NCBI RefSeq assembly: GCF_000259255.1
Contig: NC_017737.1
Location: forward strand, 434,001 to 498,000
Length of the DNA stretch: 64,000 bases
Reading direction: 5' to 3'
Source: Helicobacter cetorum MIT 00-7128
Lineage (GTDB): Bacteria; Campylobacterota; Campylobacteria; Campylobacterales; Helicobacteraceae
The notes beneath the pieces are model-generated. The model ran no database searches, was not told the origin of the DNA, and saw only the letters and a list, made by a program, of their open reading frames with translations. This document shows, piece by piece, positions 28,353 through 36,607 of this stretch. The first letter of the stretch is position 1; every line of letters starts with the position of its first letter. The position numbers and the translations under genes were made by a program.

Positions 28353-29416
28353 GTGCTCATGCTTTTTAAAAGAGCTTTACCCAAAGCTAGGGCTAAAAGA
28401 GGGGGCACAGCATTGCCGATTTGTTTGCAAATGCTTGTCTTATTCCCATAAAAAATATAGTCATCACTAAAACTTTGTATTCTAGCAGCCTCTCGTGGTG
28501 TGATAGAGCGGTGTAATTCTGGGTGTGAATTTGTGCCATTGCTTGGGGTGTCAAATCTTGTGTCTATGGTGGGGCTTACTTTATCCCAACTTAAACGCCC
28601 CCATGTGCTTTTAAATTGCTGTTTTCCATGTAGGTTTTTGGGCAAACATTCTTTACCTTGTTCGTTGGGAATAAGTTTTAATTTTTCTAAGGCTATTTCA
28701 CTATGATTGGTTGCCTTATGATTGTAGAGCTTATTGCTATTTTTTCGCATTAATGCTTGGTAGGTTGATTGGATTGGTTTTGAATAATCACTTTCAAATG
28801 CGCCTTCATTGGAATTGAGATAAGCTAAATCGCTAATTGCTTCTTTCACGCTCACGATTTGCAAGGGCTCTAATAAGTTAAAATCAAAATTAAAATACCT
28901 AGCCCCTACAATAAAAGCTCTTTCTCTGCTTTGAGGAACGCCATAATCTCTAGCATTTAGAATGTGATAGCTTAACTGATACCCTAAAATATTAAATTTT
29001 TCTTTGATTTCTTTTAGAAAATATCCCTTGGCACATGAAATTAAGTTTTTCACATTTTCAATAATAAAAATTTGTGGTTTTATGGCTTTCACAATGTCTA
29101 TATATTCTAAAAACAAGAAATTTCTAGGGTCTTTTAGACCTAAATTTTTTCCTTTATTAGAAAAGCCTTGACAAGGAGGTCCGCCAATTATCATATTGAT
29201 TTTTAAATTTTTAGCGTGTTGTATAACTTGCGATTTAATTTCTTGTTCTGTAATGTCCCCACAAACCCCAATGGCATTTTTATGGTTATTTTCAAAAGTC
29301 ATTAAAGCTTGTTTGTCAAAATCTAGCCCTATTAGAGTTTTAAATTCTTTTAAGTGTTCTAATCCAGTACTAAAACCTCCGGCGCCACAAAATAGGTCTA
29401 AAACCTTATAATTCAT
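28349..29416 (-). CDS. Cytosine-C5 DNA methyltransferase (M1.HpyAVI-like, HP0051-like)
   Basis: 355 residues. All C5-methylase landmarks are present: motif I LDLFCGAGGFSTGLEH, motif IV GGPPCQGFSNKG with the catalytic Cys, motif VI IENVKNL, motif VIII-like REAARIQSF and motif X QIGNAVPPLLA. The target recognition region lies about residues 190-280. The ATG overlaps the stop of the nuclease pseudogene by four bases, so R, M1 and M2 form one translationally coupled unit. By analogy it modifies cytosine in CCTC. Confidence 0.92.
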   Translation of the reverse strand: MNYKVLDLFCGAGGFSTGLEHLKEFKTLIGLDFDKQALMTFENNHKNAIGVCGDITEQEIKSQVIQHAKNLKINMIIGGPPCQGFSNKGKNLGLKDPRNFLFLEYIDIVKAIKPQIFIIENVKNLISCAKGYFLKEIKEKFNILGYQLSYHILNARDYGVPQSRERAFIVGARYFNFDFNLLEPLQIVSVKEAISDLAYLNSNEGAFESDYSKPIQSTYQALMRKNSNKLYNHKATNHSEIALEKLKLIPNEQGKECLPKNLHGKQQFKSTWGRLSWDKVSPTIDTRFDTPSNGTNSHPELHRSITPREAARIQSFSDDYIFYGNKTSICKQIGNAVPPLLALALGKALLKSMST

Positions 29417-30759
29417 TTTAGGCTTTCATAAATATTATGAGTAAGCATTGAGAAACTATCTGTGTTAAAACGCAATTTTGCAAACTCTAAATTATCTTTG
29501 TTGTGCTTTAAAATATTTTCAATTAATTGCTTTTGATATTCCTCACTACTAGCCCCTTTTTTTAAAGCTCTATGGCAAATAGGGCAAAGCTTGGTTAAAT
29601 TCTCAAAAACATCTAGTTCTTTGTTTTTACCCAAAGAAATAACATGGTGTATTTCGGTATAGTAGGAACTAGGGTTTTGAGTGATTCTATATAGAGGTAT
29701 TGAAATAAAACTTCTTTCTTTTATGTTGTAATCATCACAACAAGCACTACAGAGATTTGGGGTTAAAAGACGATATTCGTTGATAATTTTACTATCTCGT
29801 TTAAATTCTTCACTATCTTAAATAAAGTCTAATTGTTTTCTTAAGTTTTTAATGCTTTTTTTGTCTAAAACTTTTTGATATACATTCTTAAGATAAAAAT
29901 GGGTGCGGTTTAAAAAAATACTATCACGATAAGTAGTTGTTGGTTTGGAATTCAGCTTGAAAAAAATGCCATCAATAATAAGGGTGTTGTTAAAAATATG
30001 ATTAGCAATTTGTGCTTTATAAGGATTAAATAATCCAATATGGTATAAATACCAATCCAAATAAATCCTAAATTGGGGGTTACGCTGATTAATGCCTTGG
30101 ATATACTCAGGTTGCAGTTCTCTAAAATTAAAATTTAATACTTCATTAGGGATATTAAAGTTATAGGCCAAGTAATTGAGCTTTTTAAATTCTAAAGCGT
30201 TATGAAAAAAATAATCTTGAGTCAAGTAATTGCGTCCTGTGTCAATACTGCCCCTACTTTCAAAAAAACCGCTTAAAAATAGTTTTTGATTAGGGGTTAT
30301 CAAAATAGAATTTTTAGGATTAAAAAAATCATTGTCTATGAGTAGGTTTAAAAGCTTTTTGTAAAACGAACTTTCATCTAAATCTAAATCATTTTCTAAG
30401 GCAAAAACAAAAGTGCCTTTAATTTTTGTAAAGCTCTTATTGTTAAATTGCCAAATTTTATGTATGCTTAAGTCATTAAGAGTATTTAAAACTTGTGCGT
30501 TGCTTTCTTTGCAATCACTAGCAGATTGTGAAGTTCTATAAGAACACACTCCATAGATATAGCCATTTTTAATTTGGAAACGGCTAAATAGAACTCCTAG
30601 ATTATAAATGGGTCAATCTGTGAGAAGAAATGAGAAACTAGCATTTTAACCTTTAGCAATGCTAGTTAAAAAATTGTTTTTAGAGAGAGTTACCCCCCCC
30701 CCCCCTAATATCGCATAGGGTTGAGAATGCCAATAAGGCATAAAGATATTAGCTTGCAT
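29413..30759 (-). pseudogene. MnlI-type HNH restriction endonuclease, interrupted by three stops, with poly-G tract
   Basis: One reading frame of 448 codons runs from ATG 30759 (ribosome site TTGAGG) to TGA 29413, but it contains TAA at 30648-30646, TGA at 30615-30613 and TAA at 29820-29818. The protein is otherwise coherent across each stop (for example, ...LLTD, stop, PIYNLGVLFSRF). Near the end ExHHx14Nx8H fits EIHH, then Asn and His with the same spacings I recall for MnlI, flanked by CSAC and CPIC zinc pairs. Codons 19-22 are a G13 run that is in frame at this length. It overlaps the methylase gene by four bases. It appears to be an inactive nuclease. Confidence 0.82.
30693..30705 (-). 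repeat. Homopolymeric G13 (C13 on plus strand) tract in the nuclease gene
   Basis: Thirteen C on the plus strand; on the coding (minus) strand it encodes a Gly-Gly-Gly-Gly-Val run 18 codons after the start. At 13 the frame stays open past the tract; at 12 a stop follows at once and at 14 within five codons. A classic contingency tract. Confidence 0.95.
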
Positions 30760-31099
30760 TTAATTACCTCAATTCAAATGCGCTTAGTATAGCCTCATTA
30801 TCAAGGTTTTAGATAAAAAGTTGAGGTTATTAAAATAGGAATAAAAGATAATAACTAGATAAGAAATATATTTTATAATGTGTAAAATTTATAAAAGCTC
30901 AAAGATAAGCAATAAAATTACGAGCTAGATTGCTAAAAGAGGGGCTTTAATAGCTGGTATAAAGATAAGTATTTAATTATGGTTTATAAGATTTTTATTC
31001 AGATTTTTTATAAGATTGATTAAGGGCAATTAGGGGTAAAACAGCAAGAAAGAAGAGCCAAAAAAGCTCTTCCAAAAAAGCTCCTTATGGTAAGAGAAA
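30760..31099. other. Intergenic region, nuclease start to rpsI end
   Basis: 340 AT-rich bases. It should contain the promoter of the R-M operon next to 30760 and, at 31052-31072, the rplM-rpsI terminator. I see no open frame or known RNA in the rest. Confidence 0.5.
31052..31072 (-). terminator. Terminator of rplM-rpsI
   Basis: On the minus strand GAAGAGC, a 7-base T-rich loop and GCTCTTC are followed by TTTCTTGCTGTTTT, starting 28 bases past the rpsI stop. A good intrinsic terminator. Confidence 0.75.
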
Positions 31100-31489
31100 T
31101 TATCTCTTAGAGAATTGCGGACTTCTTCTAGCCTTTCTTTTACCATATTTCTTACGCTCAACTACTCTTGAATCTCTAGTGAGTAAGCCTTTAGGTTTTA
31201 AAATCGCTCTGAAAGCAATGTCATACGCATTCAACGCTTTAGAAATACCATGTCTTAAAGCCTCAGCTTGAGCGCTATAGCCCCCACCAAAAACCACCGC
31301 TTTAATGTCTACAGATTGCTCTTGTTTGGTTAAAAGTAGGGGTTGCATGACTTTCATTTTAATCGCCTCATGCCCACCTAACCATTGGTTTAAGCTTTGG
31401 TTATTGATAGACATTTCGCCTTTTCCAACGCTTAGCCAAACTTTAGCGATAGCCGTTTTTCTCTTGCCGGTAGCATAGATTTTTTTCAT
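31100..31489 (-). CDS. rpsI: 30S ribosomal protein S9
   Basis: 129 residues. The N-terminal [15 protein letters not shown] and the basic C-terminal tail [16 protein letters not shown], which reaches the P-site tRNA anticodon loop, are diagnostic. The ATG overlaps the rplM stop by four bases. Confidence 0.98.
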   Translation of the reverse strand: MKKIYATGKRKTAIAKVWLSVGKGEMSINNQSLNQWLGGHEAIKMKVMQPLLLTKQEQSVDIKAVVFGGGYSAQAEALRHGISKALNAYDIAFRAILKPKGLLTRDSRVVERKKYGKRKARRSPQFSKR

Positions 31490-31911
31490 TTAGCGTCCTT
31501 TTTGCTGATTTGTGCAGTATGTGGGTGCTTATCATCACGATAAACTTTGAGCTTTTTAATCATCGCTTTTCCTAATTTAGTCTTAGGGAGCATGCCTCTA
31601 ACAGCTAGGTGGTAGAGTTTTTCAGGGGTTTTTTCTAACATTTCTTGAAGAGTCTTACTCTTAGTGCTACCAAAATAGCCTGAATGAGTGAAATACTCTT
31701 TATCTTCTAATTTCATACCAGAGAACTTAACTTTATCCGCATTGATAACTACTACAAAATCCCCACAATCCACATTAGGGGTATAAAAAGGGCGGTGTTT
31801 GCCTCTTAAAAGCACGGCAATTTCAGTGATTAAGCGGCCAAAAACTTTGTCTTTAGCGTCTAAGATAACCCAATCACGGACGATGTCATTGACTTTAGCA
31901 GTCTTTGTCAT
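31486..31911 (-). CDS. rplM: 50S ribosomal protein L13
   Basis: 141 residues from the ATG at 31911 ([20 protein letters not shown]), which has AAGGAAGTCCT just upstream; a longer frame from 31944 adds 11 residues foreign to L13. Motifs [17 protein letters not shown] and [22 protein letters not shown] are typical. Pairs with rpsI as in nearly all bacteria. Confidence 0.97.
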   Translation of the reverse strand: MTKTAKVNDIVRDWVILDAKDKVFGRLITEIAVLLRGKHRPFYTPNVDCGDFVVVINADKVKFSGMKLEDKEYFTHSGYFGSTKSKTLQEMLEKTPEKLYHLAVRGMLPKTKLGKAMIKKLKVYRDDKHPHTAQISKKDAK

Positions 31912-32043
31912 AGGACTTCCTTTAATTAATTTAAAAGCAAGCATTATAAGGATATTAGCTTATATTTAGCTGAATTTCAGCAAAAACTAAGCAAAACTCA
32001 TGGGTTTTCAAGGCTCAAATTTTAAGGTTTGTAGCTAGGATTT

Positions 32044-32544
32044 TTAAAGCATTTCTAATGAGCGCTCTTGATATTCTAAAAGGATTTTGCCCTCACTCCC
32101 AAGAATATAGCGTTTGTCATACTCACGCCTTACCATGCCCTTTAAAACGGTGCGCTGAACTTGGTATTTGTCTTCTTGTAGCATTTCTTCTACAAGCGCA
32201 TAATATTGTATATCTTGCACGATAATTTCTGAAATTTTAGCGCTCTCTTTATCAAAAAATTCTTCATTAGCGCAATATTCACTCACTAGAACAAGCACAC
32301 GATTATATACATCAAGGGCAATATTAGAATTAAGGGTTTTTTCTATATAAATTTTTATTTTTTTAAGCTGTTCTTCTAAGTCTTCATTAGCCTTGCTTGC
32401 TAGGGCTAAAATACTTAAGATTTGTATAGTGGTGGTAAGTTTGCTATTTAGAGAGCGTGTGCGCCATTTAATAATAAATCGCTTAAGCCAAGAGAGTTTA
32501 GTAGATAGGCGACAAGGCAAAGTGTTTTTTTTGGTTTTGGACAT
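32044..32544 (-). CDS. Hypothetical protein, helical, no recognised domain
   Basis: 166 residues; I do not recognise it. The N-terminus is very basic (MSKTKKNTLPCRLSTKLSWLKRFIIKW), followed by alpha-helical, charged sequence with heptad-like leucines (LEEQLKKIKIYIEKTL; YALVEEMLQEDKYQVQ). There is no signal peptide and no clear membrane span. Its ribosome site is weak (AGAGAA). It is divergent from the 2-hydroxyacid dehydrogenase gene. Length and codon use look like a real gene. Confidence 0.65.
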   Translation of the reverse strand: MSKTKKNTLPCRLSTKLSWLKRFIIKWRTRSLNSKLTTTIQILSILALASKANEDLEEQLKKIKIYIEKTLNSNIALDVYNRVLVLVSEYCANEEFFDKESAKISEIIVQDIQYYALVEEMLQEDKYQVQRTVLKGMVRREYDKRYILGSEGKILLEYQERSLEML

Positions 32545-32615
32545 GCAATGGTTTCTCTAAAATTTATTTTTATGGTTATTATATACTTATCAAACAAACT
32601 AGAGAGGAAAAGAGT

Positions 32616-33560
32616 ATGCAAACATTCAAAAAAGGCGTTGTGTTAGAGGCTAAATCTATTGGTTTGAAAGCTTTAGAGCCTCTTAAAAAATTGGGGGATT
32701 TTAGCTTTTATGAAACAACTTTAGCTAATGAAGTATTGGAGCGCTCCAAAGAGGCTGAAATTCTTGTGCTTAATAAAGTGGTGTTAAATAGAGAGCTTTT
32801 AAAAAAATTGCCAAAACTTAAACTGATTTGTATTACAGCAACAGGCATGGATAATGTGGATTTAAAAAGCGCCAAAGAATTAGGTATAGAAGTTAAAAAT
32901 GTGAGCGCTTATTCTACAGAATCTGTAGCCCAACACACTCTAGCTTGTGCGCTTTCTTTGCTAGGTAGGTTGAGCTATTATGATAATTATTGCAAAAGTG
33001 GGGAATACTCACAAAGTGATACTTTCACGCATATTGGTGGGCATATGGGCTTAGTAAAAAATAGCCAATGGGGCATTATAGGACTAGGAAATATTGGTAA
33101 AAGGGTAGCAAAACTCGCTCAAGCCTTTGGAGCTAAAGTGGTGTATAGCTCTACAAGTCAAGTAAAACGCCAAGAAGATTATGAAGAAAAGCCTTTAGAA
33201 GAATTATTAAAAACAAGTGATATTATCAGTATCCATGCGCCATTGAATGAAAAGACCAACAATTTAATCAGTGCTAAAGAGCTTGAGTTATTAAAACAAG
33301 GCACAATTTTAATCAACATGGGGCGAGGGGGCATTGTGAATGAAAAGGATTTAGCTCAAATTTTAAAGCCTAAAGATTTATATTATGCGAGCGATGTCTT
33401 TACTCAAGAGCCTTTAAAAAAAGAGCATGTGTTTTTAGAGCCTAGCATTCAAAAACATTTGCTTTTAACCCCCCATGTAGCATGGGGCTATAGCGATAGC
33501 TTAAAAACTTTAGTAGAAAGAACCAAAGAAAATATCCAATCCTTTTTGGCAAAGTCTTAA
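32616..33560 (+). CDS. D-2-hydroxyacid dehydrogenase (HP0096-like)
   Basis: 314 residues. NAD(P)-dependent reductase of 2-oxoacids. The Rossmann motif GIIGLGNIGKRVAKLAQ lies at about 147-163; substrate/catalytic parts are INMGRGGIVNE (Arg), VFTQEPL (Glu) and LTPHVAWGY (catalytic His near 290). It is the short form without an ACT domain, so it is more likely a glycerate/hydroxypyruvate or lactate-type enzyme than the serine-pathway SerA. RBS AGAGGAAAAGAG; a -10-like TATATA is upstream. Confidence 0.88.
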   Translation: MQTFKKGVVLEAKSIGLKALEPLKKLGDFSFYETTLANEVLERSKEAEILVLNKVVLNRELLKKLPKLKLICITATGMDNVDLKSAKELGIEVKNVSAYSTESVAQHTLACALSLLGRLSYYDNYCKSGEYSQSDTFTHIGGHMGLVKNSQWGIIGLGNIGKRVAKLAQAFGAKVVYSSTSQVKRQEDYEEKPLEELLKTSDIISIHAPLNEKTNNLISAKELELLKQGTILINMGRGGIVNEKDLAQILKPKDLYYASDVFTQEPLKKEHVFLEPSIQKHLLLTPHVAWGYSDSLKTLVERTKENIQSFLAKS

Positions 33561-33982
33561 CCTTGCTTATCAATAGGGGGGTAAATAAAATTATAAATGC
33601 TTGGTTTTATGCTTTAAAACTCTAATTGTTAAGCTAAGTGCAATCCCACTAATCAAATGATTTTTAAGTTGTTAGCCTTGTTAGGTGGTTTGTGCTATAG
33701 CTTTATTCAAAAGAGTTTTTAATACCTTGCATTAAAGAAAACTCTAAAACTAGAATTTTAAAAGCCACACAGAGACAAAGCAAATATAGGGCTAGGCTTG
33801 ATTAAATTAAAATGGGTGTTATAGGGGGGAAGAGCGTTTAGTAAAGATTATCAAAGGCTCGCAAGAAAGGATAAAAGTTTTTATAAAAAGATTACTAAAA
33901 TAAGATTAAAAGCAAAACTAGCCAGCAACCAACAAAGAGATTATAAAATAAGACTGCTAAAAAACTAAAAAGCAACTACAAG

Positions 33983-34023
33983 ATAAGATAATAGTTTAAG
34001 GGGCTAAAGCCCTTAAGGGCATT
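33983..34023. repeat. Dispersed intergenic repeat, copy 1
   Basis: ATAAGATAAT followed by a short variable stretch and AAGGGGCTAAAGCCCTTAAG. A near-copy is at 40382-40423. Both lie at the 3' side of a minus-strand gene and include a small hairpin (AAGGG/CCCTT). Confidence 0.6.
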
Positions 34024-34042
34024 CTAGCGTTAGCTAGAGTGC
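34019..34042 (-). terminator. Terminator of the lipoprotein gene
   Basis: On the minus strand GCACTCTAGC pairs with GCTAGAATGC across a TAAC loop (one G-T pair), six bases past the stop. A second small GC hairpin from the dispersed repeat follows immediately. Confidence 0.65.
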
Positions 34043-34047
34043 TAAAA

Positions 34048-34764
34048 TTATTCCTTAATGACATCAATTTTAAAAGTATGGATTTCATTATCTAAAAAGA
34101 TTTTAACCACAATCACACCGGGTTTTTTAAGATTTTTAGCATTGACAACAATAAAGCCTCCTTTAGCCTTGCTCTCTACATTAAGCGTGTTGTTTTTAAG
34201 ATAATTGATAGCTAAGATTTTGAGGGCTTGACGGCTTTCTTGCATAACTTGTTGTTCTTCTACATCGTCCATCATCATCATGCCTAGCCCTGGCCCATAC
34301 ATTCCCATACCTCCATACATGCCATTATAAGCGAGAAAGCTCCCTTGTCCGTAGTAATACATAGGCGGAGCAATCACATTCACATTATCAACCGGGGCTT
34401 GAGGAACAGAAATATTAAAGCTTTCTAAAATGCTTTCAAAATCAAAACTAGAATTCATCACTTGTCTTAAACTCAAAACGGGCAAATTGATGTTATTGAT
34501 AGTAACTGAAATTGCCTTGCGGTTGAAAACCACTGAATTACCCTCTAAAAGTTGGGCTGCGACATAAAAAACTAGGGGCGATTCACTAACGCCTTTAAAC
34601 TTGCTTTGAGCGATTTCTAGCTGGACTTTGGATTTTGTCTGTGTGGAAGTAAGCACTTGAATGCCATTATTGTATGAGCTGACATTTTCAGGCGTGATTT
34701 TAAAGCTTGCACACCCACTTAAAGCAAGCAATAGAATAATAAAAGAGGGAATGAGTTTTTTCAT
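34048..34764 (-). CDS. Putative lipoprotein (HP0097-like)
   Basis: 238 residues. The N-terminus MKKLIPSFIILLLALSGC ends in a lipobox (LSGC, Cys18), so it is probably anchored in the membrane facing the periplasm or surface. A Gly/Tyr/Met-rich stretch (about 128-160: YYGQGSFLAYNGMYGGMGMY) sits in the middle, and the C-terminal half looks like a beta domain. No enzymatic motif. It is adjacent to thrC with the same orientation but separated by about 100 bases. Confidence 0.82.
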   Translation of the reverse strand: MKKLIPSFIILLLALSGCASFKITPENVSSYNNGIQVLTSTQTKSKVQLEIAQSKFKGVSESPLVFYVAAQLLEGNSVVFNRKAISVTINNINLPVLSLRQVMNSSFDFESILESFNISVPQAPVDNVNVIAPPMYYYGQGSFLAYNGMYGGMGMYGPGLGMMMMDDVEEQQVMQESRQALKILAINYLKNNTLNVESKAKGGFIVVNAKNLKKPGVIVVKIFLDNEIHTFKIDVIKE

Positions 34765-34863
34765 GCCTTTCCTTAGTAATTTAAAATCAGTTTAAACAAT
34801 GCGGTTATTATAGTGTGATTTGGCTTAATTTGACCCCTTAAGCAAATAGGGGGTTATACAAAA

Positions 34864-36318
34864 TTAGCTTAAACTCTCTAGCCATGAGAGGATAGAGGGC
34901 TTAATAGTGTGAAGTCTTAGAATTTCTTGATGTTTAACATCTCTTTGGAATAAATCATCAAGGCGCTTGCTAGAGGGGGCATCATAACAACATCTAAGCG
35001 TATCTAGTGCGCCTCTATCATTCTTTTGTTGCTTGGTGAGCGCACTTAAAGTGGTGCTTGGGAATTTCTCATAAGAGGCGGTAGAAGAAATGAGCGTTTT
35101 TTCTTCACTATGTAGACTCGCATATAGCGCAGTTGCGGTATGTGGGTCAATTAAATAGTGGTGTTCTGCATAAACTTCTTGAATGGTTTTTAAGCAATCA
35201 CTATCAGAGCAAGAAGCTGAGCTAAAACTCTCTTGCAAGCGTTTTAACTCATTAGGCATTAGATTATAATATTGGTAATCTTCTAAAGATTTCATGCATT
35301 CATTCGTGCGCTCAACTCCAAAAAGCGCATAAAGCAAGCGCTCCACATTAGAGCTTTTTAGAATATCCATAGCTGGCGAATAGGTCTTTAATAAAGAGCG
35401 AGATTGCAAATTATAACGACCGGTTTGTATAAATTCTTTTAAGACATCATTAGCGTTAGTTACAATTTTAATACTAGAAAGAGGTAAGCCCATCATTTTG
35501 GCATAATAAGCCCCTAGAGCATTTCCAAAATTCCCGCTAGGTATGGCTAAAACGATGGGTTCTTTAGCGCTAAGCGCTCCCTTTCTATATAGCTCTAAAT
35601 AACCCCAAATATGATAGACAATTTGAAAGGCAATGCGCCCAAAATTCACGGAATTTGCCACGCTTAATTCTAGGTGTTGAGCCTTTAAAATCTCTTTAAA
35701 ATCCTCATCTTTTAAAAGCTCTTTTAAGGCATTTTGAGCATCATCAAAGTTCCCTTCTATGCCAAAAATTTTAAGATTTTTAGCGTTTTGGGTTGTCATT
35801 TGTAATTGTTGCACAAGGCTTGTGCCATCTTTTGGATACAAACAAACTACAAAAATATTGGGCATATTCGCTAGGCTTTCTAAAGTTGCTGGGCCTGTAT
35901 CACCACTTGTAGAGACTAGCACTAAAAAGCGCTTATTCTTTTCTACAGCTAGGCTAGAGAGTAGGCTACCAAAAGGTTGTAATGCCATATCTTTAAACGC
36001 AAGGCTTGGCCCATGATAGAGCTCTTGGACAAATAGCCTTTCATTGAGCGCAAAAATAGGGGCGGGGTTAGAGGGGTTATCAAAATTTTCATAGCGCTCT
36101 AAAGCCTTTTTTAACATATCTTTTGGCACTTCTAAATTTAAGCATTCAAATACATGCTCTACTAATTGCATATAGCTACAATTCAAACAATATTGCCAAT
36201 CTAGGGGCTTAAAATCCTCTATAGTATAAAGTCCGCCTTTAGGCGCACTAGGATTTAATAAAGCATCTATAAAGCTTACATCTTTAGCTTTATTAGTGCG
36301 AGTGGGGATAAAAGGCAT
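34864..36318 (-). CDS. thrC: Threonine synthase
   Basis: 484 residues, the long form. PLP-dependent conversion of O-phosphohomoserine to threonine. The PLP lysine is Lys109 in [25 protein letters not shown] and [16 protein letters not shown] bind the cofactor and phosphate. The N-terminal cap [16 protein letters not shown] is usual for this subgroup. The first 4-5 codons follow AAGGAAAT. Divergent from tlpA over 289 bases. Confidence 0.95.
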   Translation of the reverse strand: MPFIPTRTNKAKDVSFIDALLNPSAPKGGLYTIEDFKPLDWQYCLNCSYMQLVEHVFECLNLEVPKDMLKKALERYENFDNPSNPAPIFALNERLFVQELYHGPSLAFKDMALQPFGSLLSSLAVEKNKRFLVLVSTSGDTGPATLESLANMPNIFVVCLYPKDGTSLVQQLQMTTQNAKNLKIFGIEGNFDDAQNALKELLKDEDFKEILKAQHLELSVANSVNFGRIAFQIVYHIWGYLELYRKGALSAKEPIVLAIPSGNFGNALGAYYAKMMGLPLSSIKIVTNANDVLKEFIQTGRYNLQSRSLLKTYSPAMDILKSSNVERLLYALFGVERTNECMKSLEDYQYYNLMPNELKRLQESFSSASCSDSDCLKTIQEVYAEHHYLIDPHTATALYASLHSEEKTLISSTASYEKFPSTTLSALTKQQKNDRGALDTLRCCYDAPSSKRLDDLFQRDVKHQEILRLHTIKPSILSWLESLS

Positions 36319-36486
36319 AAATTTCCTTCTTACTAGATTTTGAAATTAGAATGTGTAAGCATACCCTAAAAGGTAAAAATTTAAGCTAAAGCCTAAGTGT
36401 GTGAAAAAATTAAAAAATTAAATATACCAAGAGATAAGAAATAATTTTTTAATATATTCTACATTTTTTATATTTCTTGTAAAATT

Positions 36487-36521
36487 TATATGTTATATGT
36501 TATATGTTATATGTTATATGT
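36487..36521. repeat. Five tandem heptamers TATATGT upstream of tlpA
   Basis: Five perfect head-to-tail copies of TATATGT (35 bases) lie 86 bases before the tlpA start and 168 bases before thrC. Each unit contains a -10-like TATATG. Such arrays change copy number by slippage. Confidence 0.9.
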
Positions 36522-36607
36522 CGGCTTGATGTCTTTATTACACTTATAGAATTTTTATAGTAGAATAAACAAATGGTTTTTTAAAATTTTATAAGAAAGG
36601 ATGCACC

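Larger units (their letters stand above)
33561..34047. other. Long intergenic region between dehydrogenase and lipoprotein genes
   Basis: 487 AT-rich bases between convergent genes. It holds one hairpin (AGAGTTTT at 33712-33719 with AAAACTCT at 33738-33745), a dispersed repeat at about 33983-34023, and the terminator at 34019-34042. No convincing coding frame is seen. Confidence 0.5.

Noticed and set aside
29413-30549. LAGLIDADG homing endonuclease because of LSGFFESRGSID
   Set aside because: Only one weak resemblance is present, whereas the HNH spacing and the adjacent methyltransferases fit an MnlI-type nuclease.
30580-30650. Alternative reading of the nuclease gene in which MLVSHFFSQIDPFII in another frame is joined by two frameshifts
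   Set aside because: The single-phase reading with two stop codons needs fewer assumptions and continues smoothly as NASFSFLLTD and PIYNLGVLFSRF.
36487-36521. Heptamer array as a CRISPR or integron-like array
   Set aside because: Units are 7 bases with no spacers; it is a simple tandem repeat.
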